Source: Chloroflexota bacterium (GTDB lineage: Bacteria > Chloroflexota > UBA11872). From it: a stretch of 64,000 nt of DNA. The DNA lies in contig JAJDVX010000024.1 of assembly GCA_022825895.1 (NCBI GenBank), positions 1-64,000 on the forward strand, written 5' to 3'. Shown piece after piece: positions 36,686 through 44,634 of this stretch. The number at the start of each line of letters is the position of its first letter. The first letter of the stretch is position 1. A model generated the notes under the pieces. It was given only the letters and a program-made list of their open reading frames with translations. It was not told where the DNA came from and searched no databases. Both the position numbers and the translations under genes were made by a program.

Positions 36686-37317
36686 CAGCGTCCATTGAAC
36701 TGTGAGTACGCCCGGTTGCCTAGCAAGGATTCCGTATTCCCTGGGACTCCTCGAGGCAGACTCACGGGACGCTGGCGATCTCTCGGTTGACGAGTCAGAC
36801 CGACTTTCGCGATCAAGTCCGCGAATCCGCGTTCTGGTTCGATCGCCAAGGTCTTCGACCGGCTTAGCAAGCGCCGGCCAATTCCAGCTGGGCACGAATG
36901 ACTCGACGCGCATCACACCCGTAGAGTCGCGAACTCGAGCGATCTAGTTGAATCAAGTGTCCGCTGGACAATCCTCGGACGTGCAAGCGGTGACGCCTCA
37001 GCAACCGGAGTCGTTCGTTCGCTGAGGTGGTGCGCCCAAAAGCTCGTGGCCTAAGTTAGGACCAGGCCATCCACATAATCGCTGGCACAGTCGACCGCTT
37101 AGAGGCGTCAGGTCGGGAGATCCCTTGAAGGCGACAGAAGTCCGGCAGCTCAACCCCGAATGTGCTGCTACCGGATGTGGATGGTCACGACACCCACACT
37201 AAGTAGGCTAATGGTGAGGCCGACACCGGCGTCGACCCTCGCTTACAGACAGTAGCGTCAGTCGGGCAAGGTAGGCGCTCCCAGCCACCAGCGCTCGCCC
37301 GCTGTGGGCTAGCAGCT
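36686..37317. other. Gene-poor stretch between the two HTH genes
   Basis: No supportable gene here apart from a possible N-terminal extension of the HTH gene to 36916. The bases just before 37328 (GCAGC-TTCAGG-GCTGT, 37312-37327) look like a collapsed anticodon arm belonging to the tRNA fragment that follows. Confidence 0.35.
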
Positions 37318-37794
37318 TCAGGGCTGTGCGGGCTCGAGTCCCGCCGTCGGCACCACTCGAAGTGGACGCCCCTCCGCGGTCCCGGCGTGCATTCCGCCGA
37401 AGAACTCCATGCCAGGAGACTCAACCGTCACGTCGCGTCGCGACAGGTGGCTGCGGCTCATCCCGGCGGAAGCCGCGATGCCGGCAATCGACTCGCCGGC
37501 CACCCAGCGCCGCAGAAACTCGCCCTGCCGGGGCTCCAGCGCCCCCGTCACCCGCGCGCAGGCCAAGCGCAGCACCGCCTGCACGGCCCAGCCCTCCGGA
37601 AGGGCCCGCCGCGCATAGCGCCGCCGGCCCAGCGCCTGTAAGTCTCGGTATTTCGCCAGTGGCGATTGCGAGAGTTCCCAGGCCGAATCGATGCAGCGCA
37701 GCGCCGCCTGCAGCGCCCGCAGCCACGCCTCGCGGAACAGGCGGCCGCGGCGGGCGCCTGCTGGGCGTTGCCGAGCCGGCAGCGTCTGGATCAT
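37318..37794 (-). CDS. Small helix-turn-helix protein overlapping a tRNA fragment
   Basis: About 158 residues from ATG 37794. Another ATG in frame lies at 37833 and the frame is open to 38421. The core EPRQGEFLRRWVAGESIAG then IAASAGMSRSHLSR is a helix-turn-helix like that of the gene at 36188-36685, and the preceding part (LQAALRCIDSAWELSQSPLA) also matches it. The C-terminus ends in GLEPAQP, which is simply the reverse translation of a tRNA T arm (37328-37355). The original C-terminus was therefore probably replaced when a tRNA 3' end was placed here. The long upstream extension overlaps the ImmA/IrrE gene and is not believable. Function unknown; probable DNA binding. Confidence 0.45.
   Translation of the reverse strand: MIQTLPARQRPAGARRGRLFREAWLRALQAALRCIDSAWELSQSPLAKYRDLQALGRRRYARRALPEGWAVQAVLRLACARVTGALEPRQGEFLRRWVAGESIAGIAASAGMSRSHLSRRDVTVESPGMEFFGGMHAGTAEGRPLRVVPTAGLEPAQP
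37328..37355 (+). tRNA. 3'-terminal tRNA fragment (T arm, acceptor strand and CCA)
   Basis: T stem GCGGG (37328-37332) and CCCGC (37340-37344) enclose loop CTCGAGT. Then come CGTCGGC (37345-37351), discriminator A and an encoded CCA (37353-37355). No matching 5' acceptor strand GCCGACG occurs at the right distance, and the anticodon arm upstream is collapsed. Its orientation is opposite to the tRNA-Gly fragment at 35761-35804. The T loop has C instead of the usual first T, so degeneration or coincidence remains possible. Confidence 0.5.
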
Positions 37795-38195
37795 CGTCCA
37801 GCGAGGGTGCCTCGCACGCGACCGCGCCTCCATCCAGGTTTCTGCAATCGCGACGGCCCGCACCCGGCGCCTTGCGCGTGAGCACTTGCCCGGCCGAACG
37901 AAGTAAAGAACCGTGTAGCCGGCAGGGCGACGCGACGTCTCAGAAACGCAACGCGATGCGTAGAGCCGAGAAGCGCGAGCTGCGGTCGCGATGGTGCCCT
38001 CTGTCCCAAGATCGTGGGTTCGAGAACCTCTTTGGTCTTGCGATGACCGCCCGCGCACATCGGTTGTGCAGGTACGGCAAGTCCCGAATCTCGCACCGAC
38101 GACTCGTCCTGTCCGCTCGGGGCCGACACGAGAAGTCTCCAGTGCCGCTGTTGATGGCTGCGATCGAACACCGCCGCCGCGCTGCGAAAGGGCCG
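37795..38195. other. Stretch between HTH gene and ImmA/IrrE gene
   Basis: The HTH frame is open across this stretch but shows no homology beyond its core. Around 38012-38036 a T-arm-like sequence (GTGGGTTCGAGAACC) follows GTCCCAA, but the spacing is too short for a tRNA. I see no other gene. Confidence 0.3.
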
Positions 38196-39131
38196 CTAGC
38201 GCCAACTTCGTCGGGCACTTCGTGGGGTTGTTCCCCAGCCCTCGGCCCAGGGATCCTCGGACCGCGAACTGCGACGGGGTACCGAGTCGTAGTCGTCGGG
38301 ATCCGGCACGTAATCGGCGGTGAGGATGGTGAGCACTCGCCCATACGATCCGAGTCCAATGGCTTCTTCTCGAAGCGCGAACGTCGTGGAGGTCCTGGGA
38401 AACCACGTGTCGGACCGGCAATTCACCGCAACCCGGTGCGCGCGCCGCACCTTCTGTGGGTTCGAAGTCAGCGACAGGGTGGCTGAACTTGGTACGGGGT
38501 CGTCGGGTCGCATCGGGATCCGTCCAACGCCGGGCACGTTGCCCAGTGCCTCGGATACCCAGGAGAAGCGCACGACGCGATCTTGACTCACGACGGCCGC
38601 AACTGGTTCGGAACTCAGCTTTGCGAATCGGATGGCCGTACTCGTGAGCGAAGTCTCAAATTCCTCGGCGATCTCCCTCACGGCGTCCAGTCCGGGCGCG
38701 TGGCGGTCAAGTGCTGCAACGAACGGGTCGCGGGGCATCAGCAGTTCGGCGGCAAAGTGATCGGCTTCCAACTCGTGCCATCGACTCGATATGAAGCCTG
38801 GCTGGGACAGGTGCCGCTGGCCGGTGGCAAAGAGCGTCCGACGATGATGCGTCATCTGATGGTGACCGAGCTCATGACCGATCGTGAATCGCCGATAACC
38901 GAGACTGGCCACCGAGGTGTTGAACAGAATTCCGAAAGCTGAGCCCACGCGCATAAGACATCCGGAGGCCGAACTGCCGAGGTTGGTGCTTCCTTCCAGC
39001 GTTATGCCCAATCCCTCAACGATGGCAACAACGTCAACTGGCACCGAGGCGCCGTCGCGCAGGTGAAGCACCGCGCGAGCGGCACGGACGGCCAGATCTG
39101 GATCAGCGCTCCGACGGGTCGCTGGATTCAC
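38196..39131 (-). CDS. ImmA/IrrE-type zinc metallopeptidase (CapP-like)
   Basis: A 311-residue COG2856 protease. The zinc motif is HELGHHQMTH (H86, E87, H90) and the third ligand lies in ELEADHFAAELLMP (about E122). The N-terminal part (VPVDVVAIVEGLGITLEG) is typical of the family. It starts at GTG 39131 and overlaps the upstream XRE gene by 29 bases, so the two are co-translated. In phage, ICE and CBASS loci (ImmA with ImmR, CapP with CapH) this peptidase cleaves the partner XRE repressor after DNA damage and switches on the neighbouring genes. By analogy it should control the divergent MBL and E2-E1-JAB-patatin operon. The C-terminal 100 residues are not recognised and may be the sensing part. 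Confidence 0.85.
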   Translation of the reverse strand: MNPATRRSADPDLAVRAARAVLHLRDGASVPVDVVAIVEGLGITLEGSTNLGSSASGCLMRVGSAFGILFNTSVASLGYRRFTIGHELGHHQMTHHRRTLFATGQRHLSQPGFISSRWHELEADHFAAELLMPRDPFVAALDRHAPGLDAVREIAEEFETSLTSTAIRFAKLSSEPVAAVVSQDRVVRFSWVSEALGNVPGVGRIPMRPDDPVPSSATLSLTSNPQKVRRAHRVAVNCRSDTWFPRTSTTFALREEAIGLGSYGRVLTILTADYVPDPDDYDSVPRRSSRSEDPWAEGWGTTPRSARRSWR

Positions 39132-39522
39132 GTTTCATCCGATCCACTTCGGCTAGGCGCTCGCTAAACTTCTGAAGGTCGCTCAGCGCTTCGTCGCTCA
39201 TATCGGCCATGTGCCGAAACACCGCTTGGTATTGCGGCTTGGTGGTCTGCTCACTAACTTCGCGATCCATCAGGTAGTCCACGCTGACTGACAGGGCGTC
39301 GGCCAGGCGTTCCAGGTTCGTGGCGCTGGGCCGGCGCACACCATTCTCGAAGTGCGAAATGGCCGCTGGCGCCAGACCGGCACGCGCACCGAGCGTTGCC
39401 TGCGTATAGCCCATAGCCCGACGGGTCTCGCGTAGACGTAGCGCCAGACGTGCATTGCGACCGCCGACCTGGGACTCAGGGGGATTACGATTTCGTAGAG
39501 CATCACTTGACGAATCCTTCAT
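39103..39522 (-). CDS. XRE-family repressor (CapH-like)
   Basis: A 139-residue protein with one Cro/C1-type HTH (about residues 27-85: LRLRETRRAMGYTQATLGAR, then LAPAAISHFENGVRRPSATN, then LADALSVSVDYLM). The C-terminal tail (FRHMADMSDEALSDLQKF) is helical and probably mediates dimerisation or cleavage control. ATG at 39522. It is divergent from the MBL gene with only 61 bases between starts, so it can repress both its own operon and the effector operon. It overlaps the ImmA/IrrE peptidase gene downstream. The pair matches the repressor/peptidase switch known from CBASS (CapH/CapP) and from ICEBs1 (ImmR/ImmA); which is closer cannot be decided without alignment. Confidence 0.87.
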   Translation of the reverse strand: MKDSSSDALRNRNPPESQVGGRNARLALRLRETRRAMGYTQATLGARAGLAPAAISHFENGVRRPSATNLERLADALSVSVDYLMDREVSEQTTKPQYQAVFRHMADMSDEALSDLQKFSERLAEVDRMKRESSDPSER

Positions 39523-39583
39523 AGAAGCGCTACGTTTCCGTGGTGCGGTCCAATTCGCACCCGTAGAGTACCAAGGAGTACCA
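39523..39583. promoter_or_regulatory. Divergent control region with direct repeat GAGTACCA
   Basis: These 61 bases separate the XRE start from the MBL start. GAGTACCA occurs twice (39566-39573 and 39576-39583), ten bases apart, on the same helix face. The Shine-Dalgarno AAGGAG of the MBL gene (39573-39578) lies inside the repeat. AGCGCT (39526-39531) is a short palindrome near the XRE side. A bound XRE repressor could block both promoters. Confidence 0.5.
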
Positions 39584-40708
39584 ATGAGCTTCGAGCTTCC
39601 GCAGCGTGGTTATGTCTTCTGGCCGGTCGGAAACGGCGACAGCACGACAGTCGTCATTGACTCAGATGCCCATCTACAGGTCGACTTGAACCACCTTGAA
39701 CAATCCGAGGATGACGAAGACCCCACGTGGGCCGTCGTCGATGAGTTGGTCAACCTGCTGCCGACGAAGGATGGGCGCCCCTACCTCTCCGCGTTTGCCC
39801 TGACGCATCCCGATCAGGATCACTGCCGTGGCTTCCCGAAGCTTCTCGAGGAAGTGGACGTCGGCGAACTCTGGTTTACGCCGCGCATCTTTCGCGAGTA
39901 CAACAAGGACCTCTGCGACGACGCGGAGGCCTTCAAGGAGGAGGCCGAGCGCCGCGTCAAGGCGACTATTGAGGCGGACGGAGACCCAGGTGCGGGAAAC
40001 CGCGTGCGGATCTTCGGGTACTCGGAACTGCTGAACGAAGACGAGTTCCAGGGCTTTCCGGACGCCCGCATTACGATTCCTGGCAGCGAGCTGGCCACGG
40101 TCGACGAGGCGGACGTCTCAAGCACATTTCGCGCCTTCGTGCACTCCCCGTTCAAGGACGACGACGCGGGCGAGAGGAACGATACAAGTCTCGGCATGCA
40201 GATCACGTTGATCGACGGATCTGGGAATCTTCAAGCACTGCTACTAGGAGATCTCTCCTACCCCATCATCAAACGCATCTTTGCGGTCAGCAAGGGCGAC
40301 GATCTCGCCTGGAACGTGCTCCTGGCACCGCACCACTGCTCGAAGTCCGCGATGTATTGGAAGGACGAGGATGACAGCAAAGAGCAGCTGAAGCAGCACA
40401 TCGTCGACGAAATGGACGGTGCCTCGGGCGATCCGAATCGTGTCGTGGCGAGTTCGAATACCGTGCCGTCCTCGAACGAGCTGGGGGATAACCCGCCCCA
40501 CGCGAAGGCCAAGACGCAGTACGAGACCATCACCGAGTCCTTCCTTTGCACGATGGACAACGACGATCCGATCGTGGCGAGCCTCGAGAATGGGGAGATC
40601 TCGTTCGCCGGAGCTCCAACGCCTTCGAAGTCAGCATCAGAGGCGGCTCGCGAAGCACGCGGGTCGAACGAGACTCCCCGAGACGCCGTCACCTATGGCC
40701 GGGGCTAA
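39584..40708 (+). CDS. Metallo-beta-lactamase-fold hydrolase of a ubiquitin-type operon
   Basis: A 374-residue protein whose start (ATG 39584) is fixed by AAGGAG five bases upstream. The metal-binding motif is THPDQDHCRGF (H75, D77, D79, H80). Further ligands are likely D223 in LLLGDLS and H250/H251 in LLAPHHCSKSA. The layout (GNGDSTTVVID near the N-terminus) resembles the ComEC/Rec2-type branch of the fold. Its stop codon overlaps the start of the next gene by 14 bases, so the two are translationally coupled. MBL-fold proteins have been reported beside bacterial E1/E2/JAB operons, where their substrate is unknown; nuclease or nucleotide hydrolysis is plausible. It is soluble, with no signal peptide. 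Confidence 0.8.
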   Translation: MSFELPQRGYVFWPVGNGDSTTVVIDSDAHLQVDLNHLEQSEDDEDPTWAVVDELVNLLPTKDGRPYLSAFALTHPDQDHCRGFPKLLEEVDVGELWFTPRIFREYNKDLCDDAEAFKEEAERRVKATIEADGDPGAGNRVRIFGYSELLNEDEFQGFPDARITIPGSELATVDEADVSSTFRAFVHSPFKDDDAGERNDTSLGMQITLIDGSGNLQALLLGDLSYPIIKRIFAVSKGDDLAWNVLLAPHHCSKSAMYWKDEDDSKEQLKQHIVDEMDGASGDPNRVVASSNTVPSSNELGDNPPHAKAKTQYETITESFLCTMDNDDPIVASLENGEISFAGAPTPSKSASEAAREARGSNETPRDAVTYGRG

Positions 40709-43700
40709 GCTGCGCAGCTTCGAACTTGCCAGCGAGCAGCTACGAGAGGTTGCGGCGGCATCTGCCGGTTCTGTTCAGATCGTTGGCGAAGCAGCCCGAG
40801 CGAGCGGCTACTGTCAGTTTGACGTAAGCGTCCATTTCGATGGTTTGGAGCGCGCCGAAGGCGGACTTCCGGTGCGGGCCCGCGAGTCGTTTCAGCTCGT
40901 TGTCCCACCTACATTTCCCTTCGATTATCCGCGTGTCGAGACATCGCACCAGCGGTTCGCGGGCTTTCCGCACGTGCAATGGATTCGCCATCCCTGCCTG
41001 TATCGAAGCCCGTCCGAGTGGAAACCCGAGCATGGGATGTATGGGTTTATCGAGCGGCTCGACGGCTGGGTACGCGACGCCGCACAGAACAACCTCGACC
41101 CCGACGATGCCCCTCTTCACCCCCCGGTGGCATACACCAGTGGCGAACGGATCGTCGTTCCCCGGGAAGACACACCCCGGGTTGGAACGTCCCCATGGAC
41201 TGGATTCGCGGAACTCCGGCAGCGGGGCCACCGAACCGAGATCATCGGTTGGAAGTCATCTGCTCAGGTGCGCCCGGAGCAATTCGCTCCGGCGATTCTG
41301 CTCCATGAACCCTTACCGTTCGAGTACCCCGGGACAGTCAATGCTCTGCTGAAGGAGCTGGAATCGCACGGCATCGAATTCGGGCAGTTCATTTGGGACC
41401 TCGCGTCGCTTGCAAATTGCACGCAAGCACAGATGCCACTAATCGTGGTCGTGGGTACACCGATGCGCCGTGTGGAGGCAGGAGGTCGCGCTCTTCAGCA
41501 TCTGGCTGTCTGGGAGATCCCCGGCGACGATGCAGACAAGTTGCGGGAGATGCAGGTCGTAACGAGCGTCGACGACTCGGAGGCGTGCCAAGAGGCGATC
41601 ACGGAGGTCGCCAAGTGGTGCGTCGAGGCCCGGGTGCGCTGGTGCAAAGTCCGTGAAGTGCGGCCGGAGGTAACGAGAAGGCGGGACCAGGATTCACCGA
41701 TGGCCTGGTTTAGTGGCAAGCGAGTCGCCATTTGGGGATGCGGTGCCATTGGAACGCAGGTAGCGGAGGCGGTAGTGCGGGCTGGTGCTACGCGAGTTGA
41801 GCTCGTCGACTACAAAGAGGTCGCGCCGGGACTCTTAGTTCGGCAGGGGTTCGAAGACTGCGATATCGGTCGCGGGAAAGCCGCGGCCCTTGCCGACCGG
41901 CTCAAGCGGATCGAGCCGGATCTCGAGGTCGAGGCGATATGCGACGAATTGATCCATCGCCTCGGTGAAGCCGACCCGCTACCGGATGTAGACCTTGTGA
42001 TTGACTGCACGGCTTCGTCGGCTGTTCGGATGAAACTCGAGCAGACGCTCTGTGGAGATTTCACGCGCCCCGCAATTGCCTCGATGAGTGTCAACGATGA
42101 CGCGTCGTCGGCCATTGCGACTCTTTCCAAAGCGGCCCACACCGGGGGACCACTCGACCTGAACAGGCGCCTGAAGTTAGAGGCATGCCGAAGCTCGCGA
42201 CTTTCAAAGCTGCGAGAAGCGTTCTGGCCAAAGCAACCAAGGTCTGAGCGATTTGAGCCAGAGCCCGGGTGCTCGGAACCGACATTCGTTGGCTCTTTTG
42301 CGGACCTCGTCGGGCAGTCGGCTCGGATGCTGAACGCCATAGCTCGCACGCTGTCGAAGCCCGATGACGGGCTAACGGGGGCCGGATGGATTTTCGAAGA
42401 GCAGGGTCCAAGCCATGAGTTCTCCTGGGAGCCGGACTACATCGTGCAAGAGCACGGGCGGGGATACTCGGTTCGGGTTTCTTCAGCGGCTGTTCGCGAC
42501 ATGCAGGCGTGGGCGAGACGCTCTGGTCGCACGGCCGAGCCCGATGTGGAGACTGGCGGCCTCGTGTTCGGCGAACTGAACGAGGCAGCGGGTGTGCTCT
42601 GGGTGACGGAGGTCGAAGGGCCGCCACCGGACAGCGACGCCGCCGAGGACCATTTCACTTGTGGAACCCAAGGCATGGCCGAGGCTGCCGACGCCAAGGA
42701 CCGCCGCTTCCTCGGATCGGTCACGTGCGTTGGAAGCTGGCACACCCACCCGACCGGGAGTGCGCAACCGAGTCAGGTGGATCTTGGTGCAGTTGCCGAA
42801 ATTCTCGCGCCGCCAGCCTCGACGAGGGTGTCCTTCGTTCTACTGATCCTCGCCGGCTGCCCCGACACCCCAGTCCTCGGAGCACATGCGTTCCGACGAA
42901 CGCTCCACAGCGGAGATCGTGTGGACCGCGAGCACGACACGGCTGCGACAACCCGAATCCAGAAGAAGCCAGCTATGCAGCGTGACATTGGTCTTGCTCT
43001 CTCTGGTGGAGGATTCCGAGCGATTGCCTTCCACCTCGGATGCCTTCGAGCGCTGGACGACCTCGGGCTTCTGAATCGACTGCAGGTCATCTCAAGCGTT
43101 TCGGGAGGTTCCGTGATTGCGGCGCTGTACACCTACGCGAACGACTCGTTTCCGGAATTCGATGCCCGCGTAGTCAGGTTGCTGCGCAGAGGACTCACCG
43201 GCGACATTTTGAGGGCGGCGTTCCGCCCGAGGTCGGTCGGGAAGCTGGCTTGGAGCTTCGCGGTTGCTGTCGTGTGGTTCGCACTCCAGACGCTCTTTCG
43301 GATCATCCCGCGTGGACGAACCCCCGACGCCCTCCGTCCCGGCAGGCCGCCGCCTCTAGGCATATTCAATGGGAGCGATGTCTTCCGCGATGCGATCCAG
43401 ACCGTCTTCACGGACACGCTGGTGCGAGAAGTCGCCCAAGACTCGCTCGACATCGTCATGAGTGCCACGGAACTCCGCACGGCATCAGCGTTTCGATTTG
43501 GAAGCAGGCACAGTGGCTGCTGGCGATACGGGGATATTGATCCCGATGATGCGTACGTAGCCGACGCCGTTGCAGCGTCCGCAGCCTATCCGCTCTGGCT
43601 CCCGGCACTAGACCGGAGGTATCGCTTCACAAAGGAAGGAGAGCCTCCGGCCACCAGACGCGTCTTACTTGCCGACGGTGGCATCTTTGAAAACCTCGGC

Positions 43701-44117
43701 GTTGGTCCATTAGAGCCTGGACGAGATCCGCAAATCAGCACAAACGTCTTCAACCCCGCCTACATCATCGCCTGCGACGCCGGTACTGGCCTTTTCGAGG
43801 GTGACACGTACCCCGTTTCTTGGGCCCGTCGCATGCATCGATCTTTCCAGACAGCCTTCCGTAAGGCGCAAGACGCGACAAGGAATCGGCTACACCGGCT
43901 CGTAGCGTCTGGAGACATTTCGGGATTCGTGCTGGCCTACCTGGGGCAGAGAGAAGATCGCTTGCCGTGGCTCCCACCTGAACTCCCGACGCTAAGCGAA
44001 GTCCACGACTACCCGACGGACTTCTCGCCCATGGACGCAGAGGATATTGATCGCCTATCACTCCGCGGAGAACTCCTCACCAGGTTGCTCGTCGCCCACT
44101 ATTTCCCAAACCTCTAG
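40695..44117 (+). CDS. E2-E1-JAB-patatin fusion protein (Cap2 + Cap3 + CapV in one chain)
   Basis: A 1140-residue protein from ATG 40695, 14 bases inside the MBL gene. Domains: an E2-like domain (1-150) with probable catalytic Cys in HPCLY (C101); a linker region; an E1/ThiF domain (342-550) with Rossmann motif IWGCGAIGTQVAEAV and a probable catalytic Cys in PGCSEPTF (C526); a JAB/JAMM isopeptidase domain (590-735) with E619 and HTHPTGSAQPSQVD (H683, H685, S693, D696); then a 25-residue linker and a patatin phospholipase (763-1135) with oxyanion motif SGGGFR, nucleophile in SSVSGGS (S803) and DGG dyad (D994). Residues 851-871 are strongly hydrophobic. All key residues are present, so each activity may be alive. 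In CBASS these are separate proteins (Cap2, Cap3, CapV). Here no cyclase or ubiquitin-like gene is nearby. An in-frame ATG at 42975 could also yield free patatin. Confidence 0.88.
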   Translation: MAGAKLRSFELASEQLREVAAASAGSVQIVGEAARASGYCQFDVSVHFDGLERAEGGLPVRARESFQLVVPPTFPFDYPRVETSHQRFAGFPHVQWIRHPCLYRSPSEWKPEHGMYGFIERLDGWVRDAAQNNLDPDDAPLHPPVAYTSGERIVVPREDTPRVGTSPWTGFAELRQRGHRTEIIGWKSSAQVRPEQFAPAILLHEPLPFEYPGTVNALLKELESHGIEFGQFIWDLASLANCTQAQMPLIVVVGTPMRRVEAGGRALQHLAVWEIPGDDADKLREMQVVTSVDDSEACQEAITEVAKWCVEARVRWCKVREVRPEVTRRRDQDSPMAWFSGKRVAIWGCGAIGTQVAEAVVRAGATRVELVDYKEVAPGLLVRQGFEDCDIGRGKAAALADRLKRIEPDLEVEAICDELIHRLGEADPLPDVDLVIDCTASSAVRMKLEQTLCGDFTRPAIASMSVNDDASSAIATLSKAAHTGGPLDLNRRLKLEACRSSRLSKLREAFWPKQPRSERFEPEPGCSEPTFVGSFADLVGQSARMLNAIARTLSKPDDGLTGAGWIFEEQGPSHEFSWEPDYIVQEHGRGYSVRVSSAAVRDMQAWARRSGRTAEPDVETGGLVFGELNEAAGVLWVTEVEGPPPDSDAAEDHFTCGTQGMAEAADAKDRRFLGSVTCVGSWHTHPTGSAQPSQVDLGAVAEILAPPASTRVSFVLLILAGCPDTPVLGAHAFRRTLHSGDRVDREHDTAATTRIQKKPAMQRDIGLALSGGGFRAIAFHLGCLRALDDLGLLNRLQVISSVSGGSVIAALYTYANDSFPEFDARVVRLLRRGLTGDILRAAFRPRSVGKLAWSFAVAVVWFALQTLFRIIPRGRTPDALRPGRPPPLGIFNGSDVFRDAIQTVFTDTLVREVAQDSLDIVMSATELRTASAFRFGSRHSGCWRYGDIDPDDAYVADAVAASAAYPLWLPALDRRYRFTKEGEPPATRRVLLADGGIFENLGVGPLEPGRDPQISTNVFNPAYIIACDAGTGLFEGDTYPVSWARRMHRSFQTAFRKAQDATRNRLHRLVASGDISGFVLAYLGQREDRLPWLPPELPTLSEVHDYPTDFSPMDAEDIDRLSLRGELLTRLLVAHYFPNL

Positions 44118-44634
44118 AAGAGTTCTGAGCAACCGGCGCAACTGACGGCCTCGGCGCTGGTGCTGCGCCGCGATAGTCGCCTGGAGCGGCCGCCTGGAAC
44201 CATCGGTCGTTCTCGTGGCGGGTGTGGTCCGTCGCCCCGTTGGGGACTGCCCGGCCACCGTCGGAGAGCCACAGCCCGGAGTCACCCGCAACCTAACGTC
44301 CAAACTCGCGCTGTGGCTAGTCCGGGGCGTTGGCCCCGGTTGTTCGGAGCTCGCCCAGAGTTCTCGTCGGTGTGGCGCGACCGGGTTCCGTTCCTCTATC
44401 GAGACCTCCCAGCGGAATGTTCGCAGTGCGGTCCCCTTAGGCCTCCAAGCTTCGGCGCTGACTGTGGGATGCAGACCACGTCCGCAGTTGGTCGTGTGCC
44501 AACCTTCGGCCAACGATTCTCGCCGTCAATTGACCTCTGCGCGAGTTCGCCCGATAAGTCCTCCCGAAACAAAGAGGCGCGTCGAGCCCACTTCAAACCC
44601 GAACCACGGCCTCCGACGGCAGCACCGACCTGAC
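44118..44634. other. Intergenic stretch between convergent genes
   Basis: I searched it for a missing ubiquitin-like protein (a small frame ending in Gly-Gly or similar) and saw none. A plus-strand frame at 44160-44633 has no domain or ribosome binding site. No clear terminator stem stands out. Confidence 0.35.

Noticed and set aside
38012-38040. tRNA-Gly(CCC)-like sequence
   Set aside because: Only four bases separate the anticodon loop from the T arm instead of ten, and the T stem does not pair. No functional tRNA is possible.
37833-38421. N-terminal extension of the HTH gene to 38421
   Set aside because: It overlaps the ImmA/IrrE gene in another frame, is Arg-rich and shows no homology outside the HTH core.
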